From Diplodia intermedia (Eukaryota > Ascomycota > Dothideomycetes > Botryosphaeriales > Botryosphaeriaceae), in the NCBI GenBank assembly GCA_021495925.1, contig JAKEKT010000030.1:186001-250000 (forward strand): a stretch of 64,000 bases of DNA, given 5' to 3'. The notes below the pieces were generated by a model. The model had not been told where the DNA came from. It did not search any database and worked only from the letters and a program-made list of their open reading frames with translations. This document shows, in pieces, positions 43,157-54,332 of this stretch. The position numbers and the translations under genes were made by a program. Position 1 is the stretch's first letter. The number at the start of each line of letters is the position of its first letter.

Positions 43157-44990
43157 CTACGCCATCATATCATTCATAGGGTCGTCCTCTCCGAATGCAT
43201 CCTCACCTTCATCTTCATCCAGATCTCCACCAAAACGCTTGAACTTTTCGTCCTTCCATTCCTCTGCAGGACTGTTAGCAAATCTCACAATCAGACAAGG
43301 AGACCTCAGGAAACTTACTGCCCCACTCAACGACGTGGCTCTCTTGAACCTCACAGTCTTTCAGAATGGTCTTCTCCTCCGACTTCGCCGGGCCGCCCTC
43401 GATCTTACATCTCCTGCCCAGAATGCAGCCAGTGAGCTGGCAGTTCTCGCCGACTTCGGCACCATCCATCAGTAAACACCGCTGCAGGCGCGCACCGGTG
43501 CCGATCTTGCAGTTTGCACCGATGACTGACTCTTTGATGTTGCACTTCTCCTCGATGATGACGTTCTCGGCGATGAGGCTGTTCTCGGCCTCAACGCGGC
43601 ACCTCTTGGGCACGGTGTCGGGATGCGCGATCTTGGCCGGGTGAGCAAAGGGTGAAGCAGCGCCTTTACCGGCCTCCTCGATTGATGGAAGCTTAGCCAG
43701 ACGCAGTGAGACGTTCAGGAGAAGGGCTGCTGTATCGACGCGGCGGATGAACGGCGCAGATGGCTGAGTCGGCTGGACATAGGCAATGATGGGGGGGACT
43801 TCGAGGTTGGGTTGAACATCGGGCGGGGTAACTTGCAGGGACGGGCTATCTGGGTCTACTACCCTTGAGGCGAAAATGGGCTGTGGCTCGCCGGCGTTGA
43901 CCTTGTGCTGGAACGTACTGCTCAGACTTGCGATATCAATATCGTCCTGGAGAATGCTAGTGGCAGCCATGATATCATCCCCGTCCTCGCTCTCCGAGGG
44001 ACGCAGAATCTCGCCGAGGCCGAGCTTCTCTCCCAGCCCGGACTGCCACCCAGCCTTTGCCCACCATCCCAGAGCATCGCTAAGAGAATCGAATTTTTCG
44101 TTCTTCTTGATCATGTCCAGCACCCAGTACGGGAAAAAGTAGACGTGGGAGTCCCGGGTTGTCGTCAGCATTCTAACCCTACCATGCTTCTTGAGCAGCG
44201 TGTGTCTGATGGGGAAGTTTTTGGTCTCGGTAATATCGTTCAACACGTCGGTGGGAATTGAGTAGACCAGGTTGGCTAGGCTCGGCCGTAGCGATCCAGA
44301 GTGCGGCGGCACAACAGACTTTGGTAACGGGGTTGTTGCAATGAAATCGGTCTCTTCGCCCTTCACAGCGTGCTCGCCCTTGGTTTGGTACCACACACCC
44401 ATGCCGCCCCTCCTTCCGCTCTTTTCACCCCCAGTGCTCATGGGAATGAAGTTGTTGTTTCCCTTACCACCGGTAGCCCCGCCAAGGCCGCCCTGCTCAA
44501 TCATCCAGGACTCCAACAAGCTTGCGCCGTCCAGCTCGCACACCAAATCACACGGCAAGACAATGAAGTCTCCTTCAATGATATCCTGGACTTCTTCTAT
44601 CCTGAACAGCTCTCCGGTTCCAGTAGTCTGCGTCAGGTCCTGCGGGGCAAGGACATCGGGCTTCGGGGAAGGCAAAGAGGTCAAATGCGGGTTCTGGGAT
44701 AAGGCGGCTTCAAGAGCTTCGGCCGACTCTGGAGGAGTGATCAAAGTGATGTCTGCGGAGCATTACTGTCAGATACACCCGGACAAGCTCCAACCAACGT
44801 ATATTTACATACTCGTGATTCCCATGCGGTAACACCATTCCAGCGGATACCAGACCATGGGGCGATTGGCAATGGGGACGAGTGCCTTGGGAAAGTCCTT
44901 CGGACTGGAGGTGAAAGTGTCCAAAGAGACGCCAGGTCCGCAAAGAATCAGCGCCTGAAATCCTGGCGCAGGCATGTTGGCGTGAGGCAT
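43157..44990 (-). CDS. gcd1: Translation initiation factor eIF2B subunit gamma
   Basis: A 572-residue protein from complement(join(43157..43263,43319..44752,44813..44990)). The N-terminal nucleotidyltransferase-like domain opens with the family hallmark GFQALILCGPG, then KDFPKALVPIANRPMVWYPL and MGITNITLITPP across intron 1. FIVLPCDLVCELDG follows. The C-terminal left-handed beta-helix (about residues 430-530) has hexapeptide-like repeats: SLIAENVIIEEKCNIKESV, IGANCKIGTGARL, LLMDGAEVGENCQLTGCILG and CKIEGG. The tail is acidic. With the other eIF2B subunits it forms the guanine-nucleotide exchange factor that reloads eIF2 with GTP; the gamma/epsilon pair forms the catalytic subcomplex. Gamma is preferred over epsilon because no C-terminal W2/HEAT domain is present. 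Divergent from the Pex22-like gene. Confidence 0.92.
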
Positions 44991-45497
44991 GGTGAAGAGT
45001 CACTGCCCCGCGGCTGTGGAATCGTTCGCCGATGCGGGTTTTGCTTGGATATGCGTAGAGGCGCCGAGGTGGATTCCTTGACGTCGTAAAGTGCTCCAGC
45101 TAGACAAGAAGTGCTGGCCGCGGGTAAGGAGGGGGGATTGCCGGGCGGGCGGGCGCGGTGTTGTCGTGAAGCTCAAAAAATGCGCCGCGGGACGGGCTGT
45201 GACGCATCGGCCCAGCAGCCGCGATTTAGTTAAGAACGGCGCCAGCACGGCGCGGTGAATTTCGGCCACCGTGCCACGATCTGCCAACTGTGCACGGCCA
45301 CACGACCCTTGCCCCAGGCCTCGGCGAGGAGCTAACCAGCCTCCACAAACAACAAGCAGGTGCCATCTCACAGCTCCCCGCCCAACTGCCCGCCCAGCCA
45401 CCGCCGCGCCCGCGAAGCTTTCCCCAGTCCCGAGAAACGCGTCGCAAAGCCCCTCCCATCCCTCGATCGCATGCGCAAAATAATGTGAGCAGCGATC
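44991..45497. promoter_or_regulatory. Shared upstream region of eIF2B gamma and the Pex22-like gene
   Basis: 507 bp between divergent starts. The Pex22-like side is C-rich over the last 200 bp, typical of a fungal leader. No further gene is supported. Confidence 0.5.
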
Positions 45498-46846
45498 ATG
45501 TCATTCTCCTACGACCGCTACGACCGCCGGCAGCAGAGCTCGCGTCGATCCACCTTCGGGTTCTGGGTCCCTCTTGTCCTCACTGTTACCATCGCCACGG
45601 CAGGCGTTGCAGCATGGGTTTGGAGCGAGCGCAAAGACGGCGACGACGACGACGACGCAGACCTTAGCTACGGCGAGGAGGAGCGTACATACCGTCAGCC
45701 GCCGCCTCCAGGCTATGCCGAGGATACATACTCGGAGTCGGTCGGCGTGACCAGAGAACAGGATGAGAGCTTTGTGGCGCGCATGTCTGGAGCCATTCGT
45801 CGCACCCCCAGTCCGCAGCAGATGTTCGACAATGCGAGCAGAAGGCTGGCGCAAGGTGTAACTGCGGCCGGCACTGCATTTGGCGCTGCACTTAGCTCTA
45901 TCCGCGAGGAGGATCGCGAGGATTATGGCGACCACTCCAGGTGGTCTGAAGAAGCTGCACGCCGACATGTCGAGGCGCAGTCATCACAGAGTGCTGGGGC
46001 TGTGGGTGCGCATACGGATGCGTTCAACGCGACGCTTCAACCTCCTGCCCAACCACCACGGCCAGGCGCAAGGAAGAAGACAGTGGTAGTTGTTGTCCCT
46101 GCGGACTCTGCCGTAGGAGATGACGACCATGCGTCATACCAAGAGATTCCGGTAAGTCATGTAGGTCTAGTCTGGAGATGTCCGCCTAACTTCTGTAGTC
46201 CATTCTTTCGCACTTGGCGCCGACCAACTTTGCAACCACCAATCTGTTTGTCCTCATCTATGCGCCGTCTCTTAAGCCTCGTTCCAGTTCCAGCAACCAG
46301 TCGGGCTCCCTCGGTTCTTCATATGCCGCCATCCCCACTCCCGCTCAGACTCCCGGAGACGAGATGTCATCTCTGGAGCCGCAGCAATACGGTAGCGGCC
46401 ACAACACGCCGAAGTCCGGGAACATCCCATCCATGTCATCTTCGACTTCTGAAAACGTGCTTTACAACAGTATCCATGCGCGTGCGCTCCGCTTGGTCAA
46501 AGACCGGACGATGGTCATGCCATTCACGACGCCCAGCGGACACGTGCACATGCTGCGTCATCTGGCGCCTGATCTAGTCTATGTGACCGAAGATCTTTCT
46601 GGCACTCAGGGGGAGTATGTCGAGCAGATCAGAAATTGGGTTGGCCAAGTCATGATTGTTGTCGGTGCTGGCGGCGTTGGTCTCGGGCTTGTGGATACTG
46701 AGGACGAGGGTGAGGGCGGCGGGAGGATCAACGAGAAGAAGTGGTGGGAGACTACTACCATGGTCGGGCTAGGCAAAGGAGTAGAGGTCGTGGATGCGTC
46801 CAGGCTGATTGATGATTTTGAACGACGGGCCGGTGGTAAAGAATGA
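45498..46846 (+). CDS. Pex22-like peroxisomal membrane protein
   Basis: A 433-residue protein from exons 45498..46151 and 46199..46846 (47-bp intron, CCTAAC branch). An N-terminal Arg-rich segment (RYDRRQQSSRRSTFGF) is followed by one transmembrane helix (about 21-43) and then an acidic and disordered region. The globular part begins at RKKTVVVVVPADSAVG and continues after the splice with EIPSILSHLAPTNFATTNLFVLIYAP and VLYNSIHARALRLVKD, ending in VDASRLIDDFERR. This pattern resembles the Pex22-like family, the membrane anchor that recruits and activates the E2 enzyme Pex4 for recycling of peroxisomal import receptors. The assignment rests on pattern memory and the single-anchor topology, so it is moderate. 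A Ser/Pro-rich insertion splits the domain. Confidence 0.65.
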
Positions 46847-47848
46847 TTGGATGGGATCTGCGGAACCCTTACTGGTATATATGGTTTGACGACGTTATGG
46901 CGCTTGAAGCAGCAGTGGTATGACTCCCCGTATTATTATATTCTACACTTTCGAATTTGCAGAATGGTAGCACGCAGTTGGCTAGATGGAGGTTATCTGC
47001 ATGTTCCTTCAAAGGATGGACTAGGAGTCTACAGAGCGGATGGCCATAAAGTGATCAGCCCATCCCATTTCATCACACGATGAAGCCAGGGGCAAGACCT
47101 AGCAACCCCAATCGAAGCCAAAGTATAAAATGACGTCGGAAATCGATAGTAGTCCTGGAAGAACGCACACCTGTAGGGCTGAAGTGGGGAGGGGATGAGC
47201 GGAAACCCGAAGAGGCAAGTCTTGGAGTAAGTTGCCTTACCTCAACATGTACATACTAATGGACCAACAGGAAACCGAATCCTTTCCACAAAGAAGATGA
47301 GGAGAAGCGCTCTCCAGACTCCGACTTCTCTACTATTTCCAAGCTAACTCAATACTGCTAGTAAAGCTGTGTTTGAACAATGAGCACGAGGGAAAATGCT
47401 CTGGTGGTTTGTTTTAGGAAGGCTACAGCGATTGGATCTGAGCGTCCCCACATCGCGCCTCTTCATTCGTTCGCGCAAAGTGCCCCACATGCGGGAGAGC
47501 GCCGATTTGTTGCAGGCCTCCGGTCTCTTCTGATTTTGTGCCCAGCCGCGGCGCTGAAATCCGATAGCCAAGACTCACCGCCGGCCTATCTGCGACTGGC
47601 CCGCCAACAGCTGCCTTGTCTGCCAATAATATGGCTAGCTTGATAAGCTGCACACTTGCCGACGTAGGGCGTGCATCTTCTCCGCCACCCCTCCTGACTG
47701 CATCACCTTTAAGCCTCGAACATCCGCCCGAGGTGTACTTCCGTCTCCACTTCCTAGCAACACTCGTGCAGTTTCATTTACTCTACTACGAACAAAACAG
47801 TACCGAGTAATTCTCTGTTCTTATCTTCCATTGTAACCGCACATCATC
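46847..47848. other. Intergenic, no supported gene
   Basis: About 1 kb: the 3' region of the Pex22-like gene and the promoter of the aldolase-domain gene. Small frames without family resemblance. Confidence 0.5.
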
Positions 47849-48783
47849 ATGGCACCGGCAGCAATTGAGGAAAAGCAGGAGGCCGTCGTTCCCCTCAAGC
47901 CCCACGGCAAGGAGGACATGACGCCTCTGCAAGCCATCTCGCAGGGTGTCTCTCTGCCTGGCATTCCCCTCTACTCGGAGATTGACAAGCAACGCCACTT
48001 CATCCTTTCACACATGGCATGCGCCTTCCGCGTCTTTGCCCGCAAGGGCTTCACCGAAGGGATGTCTGGCCACATTTCCGTGCGAGATCCCGAGGTAAAT
48101 CGAGTCCTTTTCTCAAGCCTAGTGGAGTGGATCGCTAAACCGACCAAAAGAACCCTCATACCTTTTGGACCAACCCGCTGGGTAGGCACTTTGGCCTGCT
48201 CAAGGCATCGGACATGATCTTGGTCGACTACGACGGCAAGGCGATCGGTGGAAACATGTCGCGGCCCGCCAACGCAGCGGGCTTCCTGATCCACAGCGCG
48301 GTACACAAGGCGCGGCCAGACGCCAACGCGGCCTGCCACACGCACTCCAAATACGGTAAGGCATGGAGTACCTTCGCACGTCCTCTCGACATGCTCAACC
48401 AGGACGTGTGCTACTTCTACGGCGACGCTCAGGCCGTCTACAAGGACTGCGGCGGCATCGTCTTCTCCGAGGAGGAGGGCAAGCGGCTGGCGGGCGCCTT
48501 GGGTCCCAACGGTAAGGGCATGATTCTCAGGAACCATGGACTGTTGACAGTGGGCCACACGGTCGATGAGGCGGCTTACCTATATACCCTGATGGAGAGG
48601 AGCTGCGAGGTCCAGCTCATGGTCGAGGCGGCCGAAGCAAACGGTGTTCCTAAGGTACTCGTGCCTGATGACGCCGCGGCGTACACTTTCAAGATGGGCT
48701 CGGACAGGGAGTCGCTGTACTGGGAATTCCAGCCGGACTACGAGTATGAGGAGGAGCAGTGCAAAGGCGAATTCCACAACTGA
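47849..48783 (+). CDS. Class II aldolase/adducin N-terminal domain protein
   Basis: A 292-residue protein from exons 47849..48094 and 48151..48783. The 56-bp intron, with a GCTAAAC branch, restores RDPENPHTFWTNPLG. Domain features: ACAFRVFARKGFTEGMSGHIS (substrate/phosphate-binding loop), LLKASDMILVDYDGK, the zinc-site pair in AACHTHSKYGKAWS, and RNHGLLTVGHTVDEA with the third zinc His. The C-terminus WEFQPDYEYEEEQCKGEF is typical of the fungal group that includes S. pombe mug14. Bacterial relatives are metal-dependent fuculose- or ribulose-phosphate aldolases and epimerases. The metal ligands are intact here, so an enzyme is likely, but the substrate is unknown. Cytosolic by absence of targeting signals. 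Confidence 0.88.
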
Positions 48784-49457
48784 GGCGGTTTGGAAATGGT
48801 CCTCGAAAACAATCTCGGATGGTTCTCACGAAACTTGAAGCACCGCATTCGCACTCTTTCAGTAGCATACTCGACGCAAGACAATGTTTCTTCTGATCAG
48901 CACGCGACGACTCAGCTGCTGCTTGGTTCTCTTAAAGCGTGGCTGCTGGCGCCGTGGAGGTTCCTGGTGATTGCTGAACATGGGCCTCGGCCGCTACGCG
49001 AGACGCGAGACGCGTTCCTGTGCGCAAACGGTGTGATGAATCCGCCCTGCACAAATTAAAGTACCGCAGCGCTGGGAGCTCACGCAAGCCGCAGGCGCAG
49101 GCGCAGGCACACCCCACATAGGCCTTTTTGTGCGACGCACTTCCCAACGCATGGCGTGACAGGGGCTGGACAGCTGATGAAGTCAATGTCAGTGCTGCGA
49201 GATGATGTTGAGCTTCGAGCAAGACATCCGTGCGGGGTCATTCGACAGAGGTTGTGACCAGAGACAGAAGAGGTCAGGCCGGAGATTTGCTTGCTAGGCA
49301 CCAGATCGCTAGCGCCCTGCAGAGCGTTAGCACGCAGCTGACGACGTCATGATGCCCAAGGCCTCTTCCGATGCCGCACAGTAAACATCCCACCAATACC
49401 TATCGCCCGCTCAACATGCTCGGCCGCTGAATTCGACAACGCAGCGCGCAGGACAAC
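48784..49457. other. Intergenic, no supported gene
   Basis: About 675 bp with the 3' end of the aldolase-domain gene and the promoter of the SAC phosphatase gene. A short (GCAGGC)-like direct repeat lies near 49090-49110. Confidence 0.5.
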
Positions 49458-52400
49458 ATGCCGGGCCTCGTTCGCAAGCTGCTCATTTTCGCCGCCGTCG
49501 ACGGTCTCGTCCTGCAGCCCGCCCCGCCGCGCAACCATCCCCCAGCCACCCAGCAGGCCATCAAGATCGACTACAAGGGCATCATCCAACCACTGCTCAA
49601 GGACCGCCGCGACGAGGACACTGCCCCGCAGGCCCTGGAAGCCCATGGAATTGTTGGTGAGATCCTGCACCTCCGCGCACTCTGAAGCCCGGCTGCTGAT
49701 CGAGACCTCGTCTTCCGCCAGGTCTGCTACAAGTCGCGAAGTCCTCCTTCTTGGTCGCCATTTCCCGCCGCGAGCTCGTTGCCCAGGTCCGCGGGAAGCC
49801 GATATATGCCATCACCGATGTCGTCCTCATCCCTCTCGCTTCGCAAGTCGAGGCGAACAAGGCCATCGTACAGGCGCGCGAAAGCATAAAGCGCTCGAGG
49901 GGCTCGGCTGCCAGCGGCGACGACTCTGCATCCGAGTCGGACTCGGATTCCGACACGGATACCTCGTCGGATCACCTCACGATTGACGAGTCGCTGCCGG
50001 ACTCGCCGCCGCCGGAAGCCGAGAAGGATGCGACTACTGCGACTGCCAGGGGCCGAAGGACAAGCGTCGCTCAGGATGTGATCGGACGCAGGGGGGTGTA
50101 CGGGAGATTTGCTCAGAGGTGGTTCTCCAGGAAGGGCTGGAGTACGGAGGGTCGGCGGATGCAGGGCATGAGCAGCGATGAGGATTTGTCTAAAAAGCCC
50201 AACTCCAGATCTCCGGCACCCGCTCCCCAGGACGATCCCGCGGCTGCGGCTGCAACTGCTGTATCCCCCGTTTCGCCACCGGCTTCAGGGTCTGATGCTG
50301 CAGTGAAGCCTGCCCAGGATCCTGCTGGAAAATTGCCTCAGTCCGCAGACAACAACCCCGGAACTCTGTTGCCCAAGATTCTCAAGACAACCAAGCTCTA
50401 CTTCAGTAGTAGAAGCTTCTTCTTTTCTTACGACCTCGATCTCTCGAGGAGTTGGGGGAAGCAGCCAGAGACGCATTCCTCGCTCCCGTTATTCAAGCTC
50501 TATGATCCTTTGGTACGTTTCCACATCCGTATCGCGGCAAAGAAATCTCCGCTAATAGAGAGTAGTTCTTCTGGAACAGGCACATCATCGAGCCCTTCAT
50601 AGAAGCCGGGCAGAACAGCTTCGTACTGCCAGTAATCCAGGGATTTGTGGGACAGAGAGTGTTCTCTGTTGACGTGGCTTCGGAATCATCCGGTGCTACC
50701 GTAGTAGGCGCAGCATCGGAGCCGGAGGAAGTTGTCGCTGCTCAGGAGAACGCCGCTGCTCACAGATCCACCTCCCCTCCGCCCCCATCAAGATCCAACA
50801 CCAAATCAGGCCTGTCTCAGCCTCAAGTGACACCGCTTTCTGTTCATAGTGCCACTAAGAAGGACTTCGTGCTAACACTGATCTCCCGGAGGTCTGTCCA
50901 GCGCGCAGGCTTGCGATATCTCCGTCGCGGTATCGACGAGGACGGCCATGTGGCTAACAGTGTCGAAACGGAGCAGATTCTGTCACCGCAATCGTGGGAT
51001 TCGGCAGACGGCAAGATATACTCATTTGTGCAATTCAGAGGCTCCATACCTCTCTTCTTTTCACAATCTCCCTATAGTCTGAAGCCCATTGCCCAGCTCT
51101 GGGGCTCACCTGAGACAAATGCGACGGCCTTTAAACTCCATTTTTCTCAGCTTGCTGCTAGATATGGCGGTGTTCAGGTTGCCTCGCTAGTGGACAAACA
51201 CGGAACTGAGCAGAAGATAGGAGCGGCGTATGAGGAGTATGCAAAGGCCCTCAATGAAAGAGGTGGCATTGATGCTCGGGGCATGCTTCTTGGCTTCGAG
51301 TGGTTTGACTTCCACAACGTCTGCCGGGGAATGAAGTTCGAGAACGTTGCTCTGCTTATGAACGCTCTGGGAAAGAACATGAAATCCTATGGATGGACTG
51401 TCGAGGACCGTGGACAAATAGTCCAGATGCAGAGCGGTGTCCTCCGCACCAATTGCATGGACTGTCTGGATCGCACAAACGTCGTGCAATCAGCTTGCGC
51501 TCGAGAGGCGCTCGAGAAGCAGCTCGCCGATCAGAGTGTGAGCATCGACCTCCAGACCGACCCTCGGACTTCCTGGTTCAACACTCTTTGGGCAGATAAC
51601 GGTGATGCTATCTCGAAGCAATACGCCGGAACCGCAGCGCTGAAGGGTGATTTCACCCGAACAAGGAAGCGTAACATTACCGGGGCCCTGACTGACTTCG
51701 GCCTTACCCTTTCCCGCTACTACAACAATATCGTCAATGACTACTTTGCCCAGGCCGTCATCGACTACCTTCTCGGACGCGCCACCGAAGACATCTTTTT
51801 CGATTTTGAGGACGACATGAAGGCCCAAGATTACGCCATCGACCTGCGTAAGGTTCGGCAGCTGGCGATTTCTCGTTGCGCCGAGCTTGTGATTGAAGAC
51901 CCGCAGGAGGACCTTCTTCACGGCTGGACGCTGTCATGCCCTGCCAAATCCAGCTCCCTCCGTTCTCTCCCATTCGAGGAATGCGTGCTTCTTCTCACCG
52001 AGCGGGCACTGTACTTCTGCCGTTTTGACTGGGGCACGGAGAAAGTGCGCGAATTTGAACGGATAGAGCTGGAGGATGTGAAGGGGCTGGCCAAAGGCAC
52101 GTACATCACGAGTACTCTAGCACCACGCCACATGGACGAGTCGAAGAACGTGGGCTTCATTGTAAAGTACGTGCATGCAGGCGCAAACCTGGTGCGTGTA
52201 AACACGAGGAGCCTGGCGACCGAGAAGAGTGAATCCGAGGCGCAGGCAGAGGCCGAGGCAAAGCAAGAAGTGGAGAGGAAAAACGCAGATGGAGAGCTTA
52301 AAGATCAGACCAAGGAGCAGAGTGAAAGCGACAAGACCCAGACTGCACCTGCAGGCGACAAGCCACCCGTCAAGGACGACGCTTCGGCCGCGAAAGGAAA

Positions 52401-52815
52401 CGAGTCGAATCCGCTGACACTACTGAAAAAGAAAACATCCATGATGAACACTGCCTCCTCTCTACCTCCTGGCGTTGAGAATCGCTACTTGGCCTTCAAG
52501 GCGCTGCCGCCCAAGTCGAGCTTCGCCACCACCGGCGGCAGCAACGACGCAGACGCCGAACCGCCCAGCGAGCTCGAGCTCGTGGGTATGATCTGTGAGG
52601 AGATCAAGCGCGCGAAGATACTGCGAGCGAAGTCTGTGCAAGAGACCGAAGGTGGAAGAGGCGTGGATGTCGCGACGAAGGGCAAAGGCGCCGACAGAGA
52701 GGAAGAAGCTCTGCAGATCGAAGACCGCGACGTTGTTTCGCTGGCAGATGCGAAGAAGAGCACAGGATATCTCGAGCAGATCGGGTACTCGTTGAAGAAG
52801 CTGGTGTGGGCTTGA
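49458..52815 (+). CDS. SAC-domain phosphoinositide phosphatase with hSac2 domain
   Basis: A 1079-residue enzyme from exons 49458..49656, 49722..50512 and 50566..52815. The N-terminal SAC module begins with AHGIVGLLQVAKSSFLVAIS and KPIYAITDVVLIP. A long acidic/Ser-rich insertion (about 115-270) separates it from KLYFSSRSFFFSYDLDLSRS, LFFWNRHIIEPFI and FVQFRGSIPLFFSQ. The catalytic CX5R(T) motif is TNCMDCLDRTNVVQS, with Cys at about 627. Downstream, an hSac2-type domain (LLHGWTLSCP, ALYFCRFDWGTEKV, RIELEDVKGLAKGTYI) matches the Sac2/INPP5F group, which removes the 4-phosphate from PI4P on endosomal membranes. The C-terminus is a charged low-complexity tail ending in a short conserved helix (STGYLEQIGYSLKKLVW). 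Membrane recruitment is presumably peripheral, since no Sac1-like transmembrane pair is present. Confidence 0.9.
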
Positions 52816-53486
52816 CGAAGCAGGGACTGTGCTTACTAATTTGTTTGATTTCGGAGGGTTCGCGTTGCATTCTTGGTCTTCTCCAGGAGACAGTGCTTTT
52901 TGATATATCCTTTTAAATTCTTGTTTGTTCGTTAGCACACTCGGGTCTTTCTGTCGTTGAGCCTGCCTTTCCTGCGCCATGAGCATCATAGAGATGATAA
53001 GACGGCTATTTTTCATTCGATAACATACGTGGAATAATACTTGATCTTCAGATAGAAATAATGCACACGCTCATGGAAGAATCATTGTAAAACAAGCTCA
53101 CGCGTACCTGTGAAATGAAGTATGAACGGCTGCACGTTTACGGATATCGCAATTTGATCCACGGTGTCACGGCCCAGTCGTTTTTCTTCGACTACTGAAA
53201 GCCCAAGCTCCTGTCTCATGTAATGACTCGAAGGTGAAGCTTAGAGGAGTGCTGAAAGAGTTGTTTCCAGTGCGAGAGGGAGATGAGAGCATGCACGCTT
53301 CAAAGCTGCGAGTAAGATCACAGATAGAGTTGTCTCGACGACTGTTCCATTGACAAAAAAAAAATGTGGTATCACACGACCCGGCGCTCAAAATCAAACG
53401 AAACAATATACACGAACGGCCTCCCCCTCCTCCTCTCCACGCTCTCCCGCTCACACCACCACCTCCTCGCAAAGTCGGACGGGAAA
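52816..53486. other. Intergenic between convergent genes
   Basis: About 670 bp of relatively AT-rich 3' sequence between the SAC phosphatase gene and the small Gly-rich gene. Nothing supported. Confidence 0.5.
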
Positions 53487-53750
53487 TCACTTCCCCTGCC
53501 CGGCATCCTTGACGCCCTTGGCGATGCGGGCGCTGCCGTCCTCGACGCCCGAGGCGGCGTCGGCCACGCCGCGCGCGACGGGCCGGCCGGCGCTGCCCGT
53601 GGCGCCCTCGAGCGTCTCGCCGATGCCGCGGCCCGCGGCGCCCACGACGCCGCCGACGGTGTTGGTCAGCCCGCCGACGGTGTTGCCGATGGTGCTGGTG
53701 ACGAACTTGACGCCCGAGGAGATGCCGGACTCGTTGTTGCCGACGGGCAT
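53487..53750 (-). CDS. Small Gly/Val-rich stress-type protein
   Basis: A single-exon frame of 87 residues beginning MPVGNNESGISSGVKFV. The protein is built of short amphipathic, Gly-spaced segments (IGNTVGGLTNTVGGVVG, GIGETLEGATGSAGRP, DGSARIAKGVKDAGQGK) with no Cys or Trp and only one Phe. This composition recalls LEA/dehydrin-like or small stress-induced fungal proteins, but I cannot name a family. The start at 53750 is favoured because residues upstream in the longer open frame are encoded by a (CAA)n/A-rich leader. The promoter carries a TGACGTCA element and a TATA-like run, and the leader has a long CAA repeat, so abundant, stress-controlled expression is a reasonable inference. Confidence 0.65.
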   Translation of the reverse strand: MPVGNNESGISSGVKFVTSTIGNTVGGLTNTVGGVVGAAGRGIGETLEGATGSAGRPVARGVADAASGVEDGSARIAKGVKDAGQGK

Positions 53751-53778
53751 TTTTTCGTTTTTTTTCTTTTCCTTTTGG

Positions 53779-53779
53779 G

Positions 53780-53828
<49 letters not shown>
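53779..53828 (-). repeat. (CAA)n leader microsatellite, about 17 units
   Basis: Fifty bases of uninterrupted GTT on the plus strand, i.e. CAA/AAC repeats in the presumed 5' untranslated region of the minus-strand gene, ending about 29 bases before its ATG. Confidence 0.9.
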
Positions 53829-53972
53829 GTTTGGAGGATTGGAGGTTGGTGGACGTCGACGATGGTTTGGTGGTGGGGATCTGTAAACCTTCGCGGAGGG
53901 TCTTGTAGGCTTGTTGATCTCCGGAGAATTTATTATATGCAGGTAGTGGTTGAAATCATGGCAGGGAAGAGA

Positions 53973-53982
53973 GATATATATA
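53973..53982 (-). promoter_or_regulatory. TATA-like element
   Basis: An alternating A/T run (ATATATATA) about 225 bp upstream of the ATG of the small Gly-rich gene. A transcription start 30-80 bp downstream would give a leader that includes the CAA repeat. Confidence 0.45.
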
Positions 53983-54073
53983 CGCTTATACACTCAGCCA
54001 CACCATGCTTCGGGTCGAGGGGCTGGAAAACAGGATAGTTCGGGCATTGCGAGACCATGGGACGTGTGACGTG

Positions 54074-54081
54074 TGACGTCA
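54074..54081. promoter_or_regulatory. TGACGTCA (CRE) site
   Basis: A perfect palindromic ATF/CREB-type element, preceded by partial copies (GACGTGTGACGTG from 54061), about 325 bp upstream of the small Gly-rich gene. Fungal Atf1/AtfA/Sko1 bZIP regulators bind this sequence in stress promoters. Confidence 0.55.
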
Positions 54082-54332
54082 GCCAACAGAACGAGTGGCG
54101 CTGAAGCGCCGACGTGACTGGTGCGTGTAAACGCGAGCACTGCAAGGCTGTTTCGTGTTTTCCTTTATTGGCTGACCGTCAATTGCGCGAGACGTGGCCC
54201 TCATCAACCCGTCAATGCGATTCAGCGGAGCACGATACGCGTTTCAAAGGGAAACTGCTCGGATCTAAACGTAGATTTCAGATCTGTACGAATACATCCG
54301 GACATGTGATTCGACTACCAAAGTAGAAACAA

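Larger units (their letters stand above)
53751..54332. promoter_or_regulatory. Promoter and leader of the small Gly-rich gene
   Basis: 580 bp containing, in order upstream of the ATG on the minus strand, a (CAA)n leader, an ATATATATA element and a TGACGTCA site. The far end is the 3' flank of the PPR gene. Confidence 0.55.

Noticed and set aside
53751..53993. Longer N-terminus for the small Gly-rich protein (168 codons)
   Set aside because: It would encode a run of Thr from the repeat and Lys/Glu from A-rich leader; the internal ATG gives a clean start.
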